Below, one piece after another: positions 40,489-48,501 of a stretch of DNA of 64,000 nucleotides. How positions within the stretch are numbered: position 1 is the stretch's first letter; each line of letters starts with the position of its first letter. The position numbers and the translations under genes were made by a program. This stretch comes from RGIG8745 sp045576655 (GTDB lineage Bacteria; Bacteroidota; Bacteroidia; Bacteroidales; Bacteroidaceae): the NCBI GenBank assembly GCA_045576655.1, contig JAZNGW010000005.1:34878-98877 (forward strand), written 5' to 3'. The notes below the pieces were generated by a model, which did not search any database, was not told the DNA's origin, and saw nothing but the letters and a program-made list of their open reading frames with translations.

Positions 40489-42516
40489 TCAGAATTTGCA
40501 GTAGTAACTTATTGATGGCAAAATCTTCATAAGGAAATGAGTTGGACTGTAGTAGAACTTAGATTCGTGGATTTTCAGACGGTAAAATATGTCGTTCTCG
40601 TTAAACAACGCATTGTATATCGAGAAGTTTATGCCACTTTCGAAATTTCCTTTTTTCTTGAGACTGTAGTTTGCTGACAGGTCCAGGCGGCTGTATGGCT
40701 TTAGGCGGTTAGCATTGTGCTCGCCAAACTCTGAAACGAGTTGCCCGTTCATTATGTAAAAGTGCTTTGGGGCAGTAAAGGGAGTTCCGGAAGCATAGAC
40801 GAAAGTACCTCCAATGCTCCATTTGTCGTTAATCCTATACGTCGCCACAGCGTTAAGTTCGTGTATTCTTTCGTGCGCAGCAGGATACTTTTTGTCTAAC
40901 CTAAACTTGTCGAATCTCCTGAATGCACGTCCCCAGGCGTAACTCATCCAGCCTGTCAGTTTGCCTGTTCGCTTGTTGACCATTATGTTTATTCCGTAGT
41001 TTTCGCCGTTTCCAGCAAGCAAGACATCCTTGAGGTTGTACGTTTCTGTCAGGAAGTCGAGGATGTTTCCGTTGTACTCGATTTGATGATGCAGGTCCTT
41101 GTAGTACATCTCTGCGCTCAGGCTGTAGTCACCGTCGAAAAGAATCGCTTCGTAGTTGATGCTGAAGCTTTGGGCATATTGCGGTTTGTTGAATTTGCCA
41201 CTTGACAACCAAAATTCCGAAGGAAGTCCGATGTTTGAGAATCCCGCTCTTGACAAATATTGATGTTGCCATCCGTAGGAGGCGCGCAGGGTGTTGTTGC
41301 TGTTGGCTTTGTATGTGACGGAAATCGACGGGTCGAGCGAGTAGAATGTCCTGTGCTCGTTGGAGTTATGGAATATCGTACCCTTTAGTCCGCCGTTGAC
41401 CCCCCCCCATCTGCCTAAAGGTTGTGAGTAGTCTGCGAAGACGATGTACTCTTCAGCTTTCTCTTCCGTCTGAGGTGTCTGATTTATGGGGTACTTGCCG
41501 TAAATCTCTGGCGACTGCGGCTTTACTCTATGCAGAATTACTTCGGCCCCAGTCTTTATCCTTTCGCATTCTATTTTTTCCTTATAACCATAACTGTAAA
41601 TATGGGATGGCAGGGCAAAGCTTCCGCCGGGAAGTTCCAATCCCATGCAGTTATTATAGCGAGTGAGATAAATGCTTTGCGTGATTTTTGTGTCGTTTTG
41701 GGTGTAATGTTCCCAATGGATGGACGATAACAGGTTTTTCCATTTTAGCAATGTCGTTGATTCGGTGTCCTCTTCGTCCATGCCTACGTTATCATCTCCG
41801 TAATAGAAATTGAACCAGAGTTTATCTTCCGCCTTAGTTTTATGCAGATAAGTTACGTTATAGTCCTGAAAATGGTAATCAATTTCGTCGCTGTCAAACT
41901 TCAACCATTGCCCATAAAGCAAATTAAGATAGGCGGCGCGAAGCGAAACGTATAGGGCATCACTTTTGCCGATTGGCATGCGGAGTGTGCCTTGCGATGA
42001 CATGGGACCTATCGTAAATTCGCCGTTCGTTTTCACTGGTTGTTTTCCGGGGAGTTCCATGTTTAATGTACCGCCTAATCGATTGGCTGCAGATGCCTTT
42101 ATTGATGATTTGTCAAAGCGCATGGCGGGGAAGTGTGATGCATTGAAAATGGAGAAGAACCCGAGCAGGTGGCTGGCGTTGTAGACCGGCACATCACCAA
42201 GGGAGACGAAGTTGTGCCCGTTGTCGCATCCTTGCACATGCAGTCCTGCGTCATATTCCGAATTAGTCTGCACGCCTGGCAATAATTGAGTGTAATGCAG
42301 AGGGTCGGCGTTGCCCAGAATTTTAGGAAGGTCGTGCATCATATCCATATCCCAGTAGAGGGTGGTTCCTGCGCTGCCTTTCAGTGATGAGGTTACTCGC
42401 TTGCTCACAACTGTTACGCTGTCAAGATGCAGTGACAGAGAGTCGGTCATCGATGCGTTCGCTGCCGATGATGAAATGCAGGCAAGGAGAGTGGCTGTGA
42501 GTGCTGACAAATTCAT
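40489..42516 (-). CDS. TonB-dependent receptor
   Basis: 675 residues with a signal peptide (ISSSAANA). The plug domain is at about 30-150 (DSVTVVSKRVTSSLKGSAGTTLYWDM, LPGVQTNSEYDAGLHVQGCDNGHNFVSLGDVPVYNASHLLGFFSIFN), and a beta-barrel follows to the aromatic C-terminal Phe (SYYCKF). The carboxypeptidase-regulatory-like N-terminal domain of SusC proteins is missing, so it is not a SusC-type glycan porter. It pairs with the DUF4249 lipoprotein; it may import a metal complex, cofactor or peptide. Confidence 0.9.
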   Translation of the reverse strand: MNLSALTATLLACISSSAANASMTDSLSLHLDSVTVVSKRVTSSLKGSAGTTLYWDMDMMHDLPKILGNADPLHYTQLLPGVQTNSEYDAGLHVQGCDNGHNFVSLGDVPVYNASHLLGFFSIFNASHFPAMRFDKSSIKASAANRLGGTLNMELPGKQPVKTNGEFTIGPMSSQGTLRMPIGKSDALYVSLRAAYLNLLYGQWLKFDSDEIDYHFQDYNVTYLHKTKAEDKLWFNFYYGDDNVGMDEEDTESTTLLKWKNLLSSIHWEHYTQNDTKITQSIYLTRYNNCMGLELPGGSFALPSHIYSYGYKEKIECERIKTGAEVILHRVKPQSPEIYGKYPINQTPQTEEKAEEYIVFADYSQPLGRWGGVNGGLKGTIFHNSNEHRTFYSLDPSISVTYKANSNNTLRASYGWQHQYLSRAGFSNIGLPSEFWLSSGKFNKPQYAQSFSINYEAILFDGDYSLSAEMYYKDLHHQIEYNGNILDFLTETYNLKDVLLAGNGENYGINIMVNKRTGKLTGWMSYAWGRAFRRFDKFRLDKKYPAAHERIHELNAVATYRINDKWSIGGTFVYASGTPFTAPKHFYIMNGQLVSEFGEHNANRLKPYSRLDLSANYSLKKKGNFESGINFSIYNALFNENDIFYRLKIHESKFYYSPTHFLMKILPSISYYCKF

Positions 42517-42542
42517 AAGTTGCCGTGGTGCTTTTTATAAAA

Positions 42543-42576
42543 TTACACGGACTGCGCCGCGACGCAATCCGTGTAA
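42543..42576 (-). terminator. Terminator of the acidic lipoprotein gene
   Basis: TTACACGGACTGCG and CGCAATCCGTGTAA form a 14-bp stem with one mismatch; on the minus strand TTTTATAAAAA follows. Confidence 0.75.
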
Positions 42577-42597
42577 CTTTTTTATGCTGGATGGGGC

Positions 42598-44040
42598 TTA
42601 TTCTACGAGACCTTCGAAGTCTTCAATCAATTTTTCAAACGTGTTGATAAGATCCTTGAAGTCGTCTTCATCGAAGAAAGCCTCGAATGTGCTGTATGAA
42701 GTGCCGTCGGCAAAACGTATTACAGGTTCGCATTCCCATTCGCCTCCGTAATAATAGTCGTCTTCATAGAATGGTTCAAGGCTAACGTATGCCTGCTTGG
42801 TATCTGTGTCGTTGTAGTAGACATAAAGGTCGAGCATTTCGTTAGCCTCGTTGATATACGACTTGTAAGCAGTCTCCTGGTCGCAATAATCCTCCGCCTT
42901 GTCCAATTTGTTGCAGAATTTTATGATGTCCAAGCACTTGCCGGCAACCTTGACCTTGTTGTCCATAATGCTGAAGTCGAGTTTCGCATTCTTGGCAGAA
43001 GTTACTTCCACCTCTGAATCTTCATAGTCCTCATCCTCCTCAAAGTCAACCTTAGCGTCGATGTATGCGCTCATTGAAACGAGTGTAGAGCTGCCCTTCT
43101 TGAAGTTGAACCCTATTTCTGCATTCTCCTGAGCCTTGTACGAAGCCTTTGTCAGGTTCCACTCGTAATCCTTGACTTTCACGCTTGCTGTGACAGAGTA
43201 CTTGTCTTTTTCGAGGTTGAAGTTCTCGCCAGCAACAGAACTGAGATCTGTTTTGAGAGTGAGCGAAACGATACTGCTGCCGCCTTGAGTGAGGCTTATA
43301 GTGATTTTCTCAGGAATCTCAACGTAGTTCTTATAGTTTTCGAAATAATATTCACCATAGCTGTCGCCCCAGTAAGAGTCTACATAATCTTCTTCATCGC
43401 CGATATACACTTTCTTTGTGCTACCGCTCGCAGTGAGTTTCAGCACGCACTTTTTCCCGTTTTGGTCGTTGAAGATAAACTGCAGGTCGTCAGCAGCCGA
43501 GTAGTCCCAACGCCCGTTCTTGGCAGTGAAATGCCCCTTGAAACCGGATAATGCGTACAGGCAAGAGTAGTTGTCATAGTAATAATAGTAATAGTAACCA
43601 GTATAATACTCTTCTTCAGAGGAAGTACCCAAGAATTTTGTCATATCCTCAAAACATTCTTCTGCCCAGTCTTCCACTTCGTCTGTTTCGTAGTCGTAGT
43701 AGGTGTCTTCAACATAATCGAAAAGGTCGACATAACTTCTGAAGTCAGCAGTCTTGATAAGATTTAGAAGTTCTACACCTGTTTCTTCAAGGTGCATTTT
43801 CTGCCTTGTAGGACTCATTGCGTTGTCGGAAATATTCCCGCCTCCGCTATTGCCACCATTGTCTTCGCCGCCTTCTTCATTATTGCCACCGCCTTCATTG
43901 TTGTCGCCGCCATCGTCATTATTATCTCCACCATCACCTTGTGTTGTTTCTTCTTCATCGTCACCACCACATGATGTGATGATAGGGGTTGTGAGCATCA
44001 GTGCGAATGCTGGCAACCAGAACCATTTAAAGATTTTCAT
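42598..44040 (-). CDS. Acidic lipoprotein of unknown function
   Basis: 480 residues. The lipobox is TPIITSC with lipid Cys about residue 24, followed by GGDDEEETT, an acidic stretch of the kind that promotes surface display. Residues 35-75 are a low-complexity Gly/Asp/Asn/Glu linker. The rest (about 80-480) has no recognised domain; it contains a tyrosine-rich run (TGYYYYYYYDNYS near 155) and DYEDSEVEV-type acidic beta segments. It has a full promoter and terminator of its own, so it is a single-gene unit. A surface structural or adhesive role is possible but unsupported. Confidence 0.75.
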   Translation of the reverse strand: MKIFKWFWLPAFALMLTTPIITSCGGDDEEETTQGDGGDNNDDGGDNNEGGGNNEEGGEDNGGNSGGGNISDNAMSPTRQKMHLEETGVELLNLIKTADFRSYVDLFDYVEDTYYDYETDEVEDWAEECFEDMTKFLGTSSEEEYYTGYYYYYYYDNYSCLYALSGFKGHFTAKNGRWDYSAADDLQFIFNDQNGKKCVLKLTASGSTKKVYIGDEEDYVDSYWGDSYGEYYFENYKNYVEIPEKITISLTQGGSSIVSLTLKTDLSSVAGENFNLEKDKYSVTASVKVKDYEWNLTKASYKAQENAEIGFNFKKGSSTLVSMSAYIDAKVDFEEDEDYEDSEVEVTSAKNAKLDFSIMDNKVKVAGKCLDIIKFCNKLDKAEDYCDQETAYKSYINEANEMLDLYVYYNDTDTKQAYVSLEPFYEDDYYYGGEWECEPVIRFADGTSYSTFEAFFDEDDFKDLINTFEKLIEDFEGLVE

Positions 44041-44387
44041 AATTGCTCGGTTTTATTGGATTGTATTTAATAGTTTGTTCGTTTTAGCGCAATATTTTAT
44101 CTGATAAGTGCAAATGTATGTAAAAACTTTTTGCAAGCAAAATTTGTGACGTAAAATCTTTTGTTTTCTATCGTTTTGCCATTGCGCTGTCATTTTAATT
44201 ATGTTTTTCTTTTTTAAGTGATGAATTGACACGCTTAGGTTATTTTAAGAGTTTTTTCGCTATCAATAGCACACTTCACCTGTCATTATGTTCTTTGTTT
44301 TAAGTGCACATTTCTCATTGTGTGCGAAAACAATTGTTGATTTATATCAATAAAACGTGCTTTAAATGCATTTTCTCCATCAGAATA
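44041..44387. other. Divergent intergenic region between lipoprotein and small RNA unit
   Basis: AT-rich, 347 bp. It holds the lipoprotein promoter at 44111-44141. I see nothing else that looks like a gene. Confidence 0.5.
44111..44141 (-). promoter_or_regulatory. Promoter of the acidic lipoprotein gene
   Basis: On the minus strand TTTG (44138-44141), 19 bp, TACATTTG (44111-44118): a full match to the Bacteroidota consensus. The leader is about 65 nt. Confidence 0.75.
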
Positions 44388-44418
44388 TTTGCCACTTTTA
44401 GGGGAGGTCGTACCTTTG
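44388..44418 (+). promoter_or_regulatory. Promoter of the structured-leader/small-peptide unit
   Basis: TTTG (44388-44391), 19 bp, TACCTTTG (44411-44418), a full consensus match. Transcription would begin near 44425 and end at the terminator at 44974-45006, giving an RNA of about 580 nt. Confidence 0.8.
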
Positions 44419-44424
44419 CATCGT

Positions 44425-44832
44425 CGAAAGACAAAATAGGTAAAAAGATTTGTAATAGGTATTAGATTAGTTAAGGTAAAAAGATCGTGCATGCTGATGG
44501 GGATGTGAATCCCGTACAGCATGCAATACCTAAAACTAAAAGGATTGATTTAAGGTAGAAGGATTAGGCAAGGTAACAGGGATTGTTAGGATTGGTAATC
44601 AAGATTGCTGAGGGATAAGCAAAGGTAAAGAGATAATGTTAAGGTGGTGAGGTAAAAGATTTTTTGGGATATAAGGGATGTAGTATTGCCCTTTGATTGG
44701 TAAACGAAGGTAAAGATATGGGCGCAAGGCGCTCTTGGTAAGAAGATTGAAAACGGGCAGTGGCCCGATGAGAGAAAGAAGACGGGCAAAGGCCCGATAA
44801 TAAGTATTAATTTTATAAGGAAAAAGATTGAA
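44425..44832 (+). ncRNA. Structured purine-rich leader RNA with repeated GGTA..GAT motif
   Basis: About 408 nt with no sensible frame. A motif GGTAn(2-6)GAT recurs at 44439, 44458, 44475, 44554, 44572, 44594, 44624, 44651, 44709 and 44737. A two-part hairpin (GCATGCTG 44489-44496 with CAGCATGC 44517-44524, and inside it GGGAT-GTGA-ATCCC) stands among them, and two matching small hairpins CGGGC-NNNN-GCCCG are at 44754-44767 and 44783-44796, just before the small reading frame. The combination of a perfect promoter, these elements and a terminator suggests a cis-regulatory leader or an independent RNA. No known Rfam family is recognised by eye. Confidence 0.55.
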
Positions 44833-44910
44833 ATGGAAACTATGACTATGATTGCCGCAGTTTTCGTTGCTGTGGTAGCTATTATGAGCAACATTCCTAT
44901 GTTGAAGTAA
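44833..44910 (+). CDS. 25-residue hydrophobic peptide
   Basis: Translates to METMTMIAAVFVAVVAIMSN and then IPMLK, stop at 44908-44910. Residues 6-22 would form one membrane helix with a Lys at the C-terminal end. An AAGGAAAAAG stretch 7 bp upstream could serve as ribosome binding site. It is followed after about 63 bp by an intrinsic terminator and preceded by the structured leader. Alternative ATGs are at 44842 and 44848. It could be a small membrane protein, a leader peptide or a toxin of a type I system; no antisense partner is seen. Confidence 0.55.
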   Translation: METMTMIAAVFVAVVAIMSNIPMLK

Positions 44911-44973
44911 TTGCTCTGGTTCCGTAAGGAATCTTTTAGAAAAGGATTTTTGTGGTAAACAATAAGTGGAAAG

Positions 44974-45006
44974 GGGACTGTTCGATTATTCGGACAGTCC
45001 TTTTTT
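44974..45006 (+). terminator. Terminator of the small-peptide unit
   Basis: GGACTGTTCGA and TCGGACAGTCC form an 11-bp stem with one G-U pair, followed by TTTTTT (45001-45006). Confidence 0.9.
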
Positions 45007-45137
45007 CGTTTGTCTGTTCGGTAGGAGCAGGGGTGTCTCTGGTTAAAAAGTCACTATCGCTGCAGTAGAAACTTCGCTCCGCCTCGATGCAAAACTCCCT
45101 TCACTGCGCTCCTTTCTTTGCGGCACTGCGGAGAAAA

Positions 45138-45221
45138 GTATAAATAAAAGTAATATTTGTACAAATAATAGTTTTATTTATATAAATATTAGTTTTATTC
45201 TTACAAATATAAGTTTTATTT
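45138..45221. repeat. 4 x 21-bp AT-rich tandem array
   Basis: Units start at 45138, 45159, 45180 and 45201 with consensus GTAYAAATAnTAGTTTTATTT. Pitch, unit number and the GTACAAA...TTT frame match the arrays at 22267 and 34565, and the flanks (GGAGAAAA before, AGCGAGGG after) resemble theirs (GGAAAAAA, ACCGAGGG), but the unit core is AT-rich and no longer palindromic. Confidence 0.75.
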
Positions 45222-45266
45222 ATAGTTTTTAGCGAGGGTGCATGGATTTTGGAGCGTGGTGAAGGG

Positions 45267-45333
45267 AATTTTTCACCACAGTGCTGCAATTTTTCAAGCG
45301 CAGTGCTGCCAATTTTTCAAGCGCAGTAATGCC
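45267..45333. repeat. Three direct repeats of 21-23 bp
   Basis: AATTTTTCACCACAGTGCTGC (21 bp) and two 23-bp copies of AATTTTTCAAGCGCAGTG and on. They are adjacent and lie outside any gene. Confidence 0.7.
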
Positions 45334-45568
45334 TGGTTTTGAGCGTGGGAATGTGTATTTGTCTGTAAATAACGGATTTGCCTTTAATTATTCACAACCG
45401 TAGGGCGCACCCCTTACTGGTGCCCGAAAACGCATGACGTAGAGACGTCACAGTGTGGCGTCTCTTTTTGTTGAACACTGATTTTGTCTCCCGCAAATCC
45501 CGCTGATTGCCGCAGAGGTGGGAAACACTAATTGCCGCTAATTATCCAATAATTGTCTTCGACCCTTT

Positions 45569-45722
45569 TTGAACGCGGATGAAACTGATCGAGCAGATTG
45601 TCGCGGATAAAAACAAAATCAGCGTTAATCAGCCCAATCCGTCAAATCGGCGTTCAAAAAAGAGACGCCACGCTGTGACGTCTCTACATGCTTTGCATCG
45701 GGCGAGCGGACCTCGCCCCTAC
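45569..45722. repeat. Left arm of 154-bp inverted repeat pair
   Basis: Reverse complement of 57004-57157 with 3 mismatches in 154 bp (all in the last 20 bp of this arm). Weaker similarity continues to about 45820 against 56910. It contains a palindrome (45662-45684). The pair frames about 11.3 kb. Confidence 0.92.
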
Positions 45723-45832
45723 ATCGGGACTCTTCGGACGCAATGATTGCGTCCCTACTTAACTCCTTAACTCCTGACTTCTTAACTCCTGAACATGGCA
45801 CCCGCAAAGGATGCCCTACAATGCTTTTGCTC

Positions 45833-47470
45833 TTACTTCTTGCGTTCGAGTTCCTGGAGGTTTTCCATCTTCTTGGTTTCGTGGAACTCGTAGATGCCGC
45901 AGAGGTGCTCGCGCACTTTCTTGTTGCCGAATTCGTAAACTTTTGTGACGAGTCCGTCGAGGAAGTCGCGGTCGTGGCTGACGACGATGAGTGTGCCGTC
46001 GAAGTCGTTGAGGGCTTGCTTAAGTACGTCCTTGGTTTTGAGGTCGAGGTGGTTGGTCGGCTCGTCGAGGATGAGGAGGTTGACAGGTTCGAGCAGGAGT
46101 TTGAGGATGGCGAGTCGGGTGCGCTCGCCTCCGGAGAGAACTTTCACTTTCTTTGTGCTTTCCTCGCCGCCGAACATGAATGCTCCGAGCAGGTCGCGGA
46201 TTTTCAAACGTACGTCGCCTTTGGCTATGTCGTCGATGGTCTGGAACACGGTCAGGTTCTCATCGAGGAGCGAAGCCTGGTTCTGTGCGAAGTAACCTAT
46301 CTGCACGTTGTGGCCGAGGGTCAGTGTGCCGTCGTGCTGTAGTTCGTTCATGATGCACTTGACCATAGTGGACTTGCCTTCGCCGTTGCGGCCTACGAAT
46401 GCCACTTTCTCGCCTCGCTCAATGGTGAAGGAGGCGTTCTGGAACACGAGTTTGTCGCCGAATGATTTGCCCACTCCGTCAGCCTGCACTGGATAGCTTC
46501 CGCTGCGTGGTGACGGCGGGAACTTGAGGCGGAGCTGCGATGTGTCTTCTTCGTCGACCTCGATTATTTCGAGCTTTTCGAGCATCTTCACGCGGCTCTG
46601 CACCTGGAAAGTCTTGGAGTATGTGCCCTTGAATCGCTCGATGAAGTCCTTCGTTTCCTGTATCATCTTCTGCTGCTCCTCATACTGCTTCTGCTGCTGT
46701 TCGCGGCGTTCCTTGCGCAGTTCGAGGTAGTGGCTGTAGGTGGCTTTGTAGTCGTAGATGCGGCCCATGGTCACCTCGATGGTGCGTGTGGTGATGGAGT
46801 CGACAAACTTGCGGTCGTGGCTGATTACGACAACGGCTTTGGAAGAGGTCTTGATGAACTCTTCCAACCATTGGATACTCTCGATGTCGAGGTGGTTGGT
46901 GGGCTCGTCAAGCAGGAGCACGTCGGGGTTCTTGAGCAGGAGTTTGGCGAGCTCGATGCGCATGCGCCATCCTCCGGAGAATTCGCTTGTAGGCTTGTTG
47001 AAGTCGGTGCGCTCAAATCCGAGTCCGAGGAGCGTCTTCTCCACGTCTTCTTCGAAGTGGGTCATGTCGATGGCGTAGAACTTTTCGCTCAGCGCCGTGA
47101 CCTTCTCGATGAGTTCCATGTAGGAGTCGCTTTCGTAGTCAGTGCGTTGTGCCAGTTCCTCGTTCATGCGCTCGATTTCCTGCTCTGCTTCATGCAGATG
47201 GGCGAATGCCTGTGTCGTCTCTTCAAAGACGGTGCGTCCGTCCTCGGTCATGAGGTGCTGGGGCAGGTATGCCACGGTGCAGTCCTTCGGTACAGTGACA
47301 GTGCCTCGTGTGGGTTGGCGCACTCCTGCCAGAATCTTGAGCATGGTGCTCTTGCCGGCTCCGTTCTTTCCCATGAGGGCGATGCGGTCTTTCTCGTTGA
47401 TTTGGAATGATATGTCTTTGAATAGTGTTGTGCCGCCAAATTCCACGGCAAGTCCTTCTACTGAAATCAT
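45833..47470 (-). CDS. ABC-F family ATPase
   Basis: 545 residues, no membrane segment. Two ABC domains in tandem (Walker A GKNGAGKSTMLKIL and GRNGEGKSTMVKCI; signatures SGGWRMRIELAKLLL and SGGERTRLAILKLLL; Walker B LLLDEPTNHLD and LILDEPTNHLD), joined by a charged helical linker (RKERREQQQKQYEEQQKM) that enters the ribosomal E site in this family. Members act on the ribosome (translation factor or antibiotic protection). Residues specific to one subfamily were not examined, so no symbol is given. Confidence 0.93.
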   Translation of the reverse strand: MISVEGLAVEFGGTTLFKDISFQINEKDRIALMGKNGAGKSTMLKILAGVRQPTRGTVTVPKDCTVAYLPQHLMTEDGRTVFEETTQAFAHLHEAEQEIERMNEELAQRTDYESDSYMELIEKVTALSEKFYAIDMTHFEEDVEKTLLGLGFERTDFNKPTSEFSGGWRMRIELAKLLLKNPDVLLLDEPTNHLDIESIQWLEEFIKTSSKAVVVISHDRKFVDSITTRTIEVTMGRIYDYKATYSHYLELRKERREQQQKQYEEQQKMIQETKDFIERFKGTYSKTFQVQSRVKMLEKLEIIEVDEEDTSQLRLKFPPSPRSGSYPVQADGVGKSFGDKLVFQNASFTIERGEKVAFVGRNGEGKSTMVKCIMNELQHDGTLTLGHNVQIGYFAQNQASLLDENLTVFQTIDDIAKGDVRLKIRDLLGAFMFGGEESTKKVKVLSGGERTRLAILKLLLEPVNLLILDEPTNHLDLKTKDVLKQALNDFDGTLIVVSHDRDFLDGLVTKVYEFGNKKVREHLCGIYEFHETKKMENLQELERKK

Positions 47471-47536
47471 TTATCTATTTTACTATATTTCAATTTGACA
47501 AGTCTTCTCCCCTTGGGGGAGATAAGAGAGGGGTCC

Positions 47537-48238
47537 CTACTTCACCTTCGGGCGCTTGCCGTAGAGGAAGTCCTGAAACGTTTCGTATGAACGCTCTATG
47601 AGAGGCATTTCGTAGGGCTCGATGCGTAGCGACAGGCGGCTTTTCAGGTCGTCGATGCCAAAGTAGGTGCGCAGAATGCTGACCATGTTAAATGCCATGT
47701 CGTTGTTGCGCTTCATTATGTAGATGCAACTTTTGCGCACAATATCTTTTTGGTCGGGTATGTGCTTCAGGCTCTTGAACAGGACGTAGTAGGCAAGCGG
47801 CGATTCCGATTTAAGCAGGTGGGCGATGCGTGTGCGAGGGTTGTCTACGTGAAAACACTGGAACAGGCCGTCGGCCTGCGCTTCGGTCTGCATCTTCGGC
47901 AGCGCCATGCTTACGAGTTTGTCTGTGGCGTCAGGAGGGCAACTTGTGCGCACGTATTCACTAAGTCTTTGCGCCTCTTCGCACGCGAAGTTCAGCGTCC
48001 CTTTCTTGGCAAACGTCTCGACTGCCATTATGCCCGACATGAATGCCTGGCGACGGAATTTTATGAGTCCGAGCAGTGCCTCCCAAAATAGTTCGTTGCT
48101 CAGCGAAGGCAACAGGGATTCGCGCACGGACTGCTCCGTACGTTTGAATTCCATGTTGGTGAGTCGCCCCAGTATGCGGTGCAACTGCTCATGGTCGTGT
48201 GCCTCGATAGCTTCTCTTATAGCTTCGGATGTAGTCAT
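47537..48238 (-). CDS. Alpha-helical protein of unknown function
   Basis: 233 residues, soluble. Not recognised. The sequence is almost all helical with HEAT/TPR-like spacing (LHRILGRLTNMEF, LFWEALLGLIKFRR, AYYVLFKSLKHIPDQKDIVRKSCIYIMK) and ends in a basic tail (FLYGKRPKVK). It is 66 bp upstream of the ABC-F gene on the same strand, so it may be in one operon with it. A scaffold role is only a guess. Confidence 0.65.
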   Translation of the reverse strand: MTTSEAIREAIEAHDHEQLHRILGRLTNMEFKRTEQSVRESLLPSLSNELFWEALLGLIKFRRQAFMSGIMAVETFAKKGTLNFACEEAQRLSEYVRTSCPPDATDKLVSMALPKMQTEAQADGLFQCFHVDNPRTRIAHLLKSESPLAYYVLFKSLKHIPDQKDIVRKSCIYIMKRNNDMAFNMVSILRTYFGIDDLKSRLSLRIEPYEMPLIERSYETFQDFLYGKRPKVK

Positions 48239-48292
48239 TCGCCTGTTATTCCGCTAATTGACTGCAAAGTTACGCAAATAACTGGATAAAGA

Positions 48293-48331
48293 AGAAGAGA
48301 CGCCACACAAATGCTGTGCGGCGCCTCTTCT
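48293..48331 (-). terminator. Hairpin between the HNH gene and the helical protein
   Basis: GAAGAGACGCCACAC pairs imperfectly with GTGCGGCGCCTCTTC. It resembles the dispersed GAGACG palindrome and could end transcription of the HNH gene. Coordinates are good to a base or two. Confidence 0.5.
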
Positions 48332-48501
48332 AACAGTTTTGAAGGCAAAGATGAATTTGACACTAAAACACTCAACCAATAAGTACTAGCGGACAATCAT
48401 AAAATGATAGGTTTTTTAGAATCATATCAAACAGTTAGGGGAATCATCAAGAAAAATATATAGTTATCAGTGCAAAACTCCTAAATGCATAAATGCAGAA
48501 T

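Larger units (their letters stand above)
45007..45832. other. Repeat-rich intergenic region (left repeat block)
   Basis: 826 bp without a gene. From left to right: a 4 x 21-bp AT-rich array (45138-45221), three direct repeats of AATTTTTCAAGCGCAGTGCTGC form (45267-45333), a palindromic repeat (45442-45464), and the left arm of the long inverted pair (45569-45722) with another palindrome inside it. Simple TTAACTCC repeats follow to the ABC-F gene. Confidence 0.75.

Noticed and set aside
40489..42516. SusC-type glycan porter
   Set aside because: It lacks the N-terminal carboxypeptidase-like domain and the SusD partner; the DUF4249 neighbour points to another class.
44833..44910. KdpF or a type I toxin of known family
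   Set aside because: The length fits, but there is no kdp operon, no antisense RNA signal and no sequence match that I can recognise.
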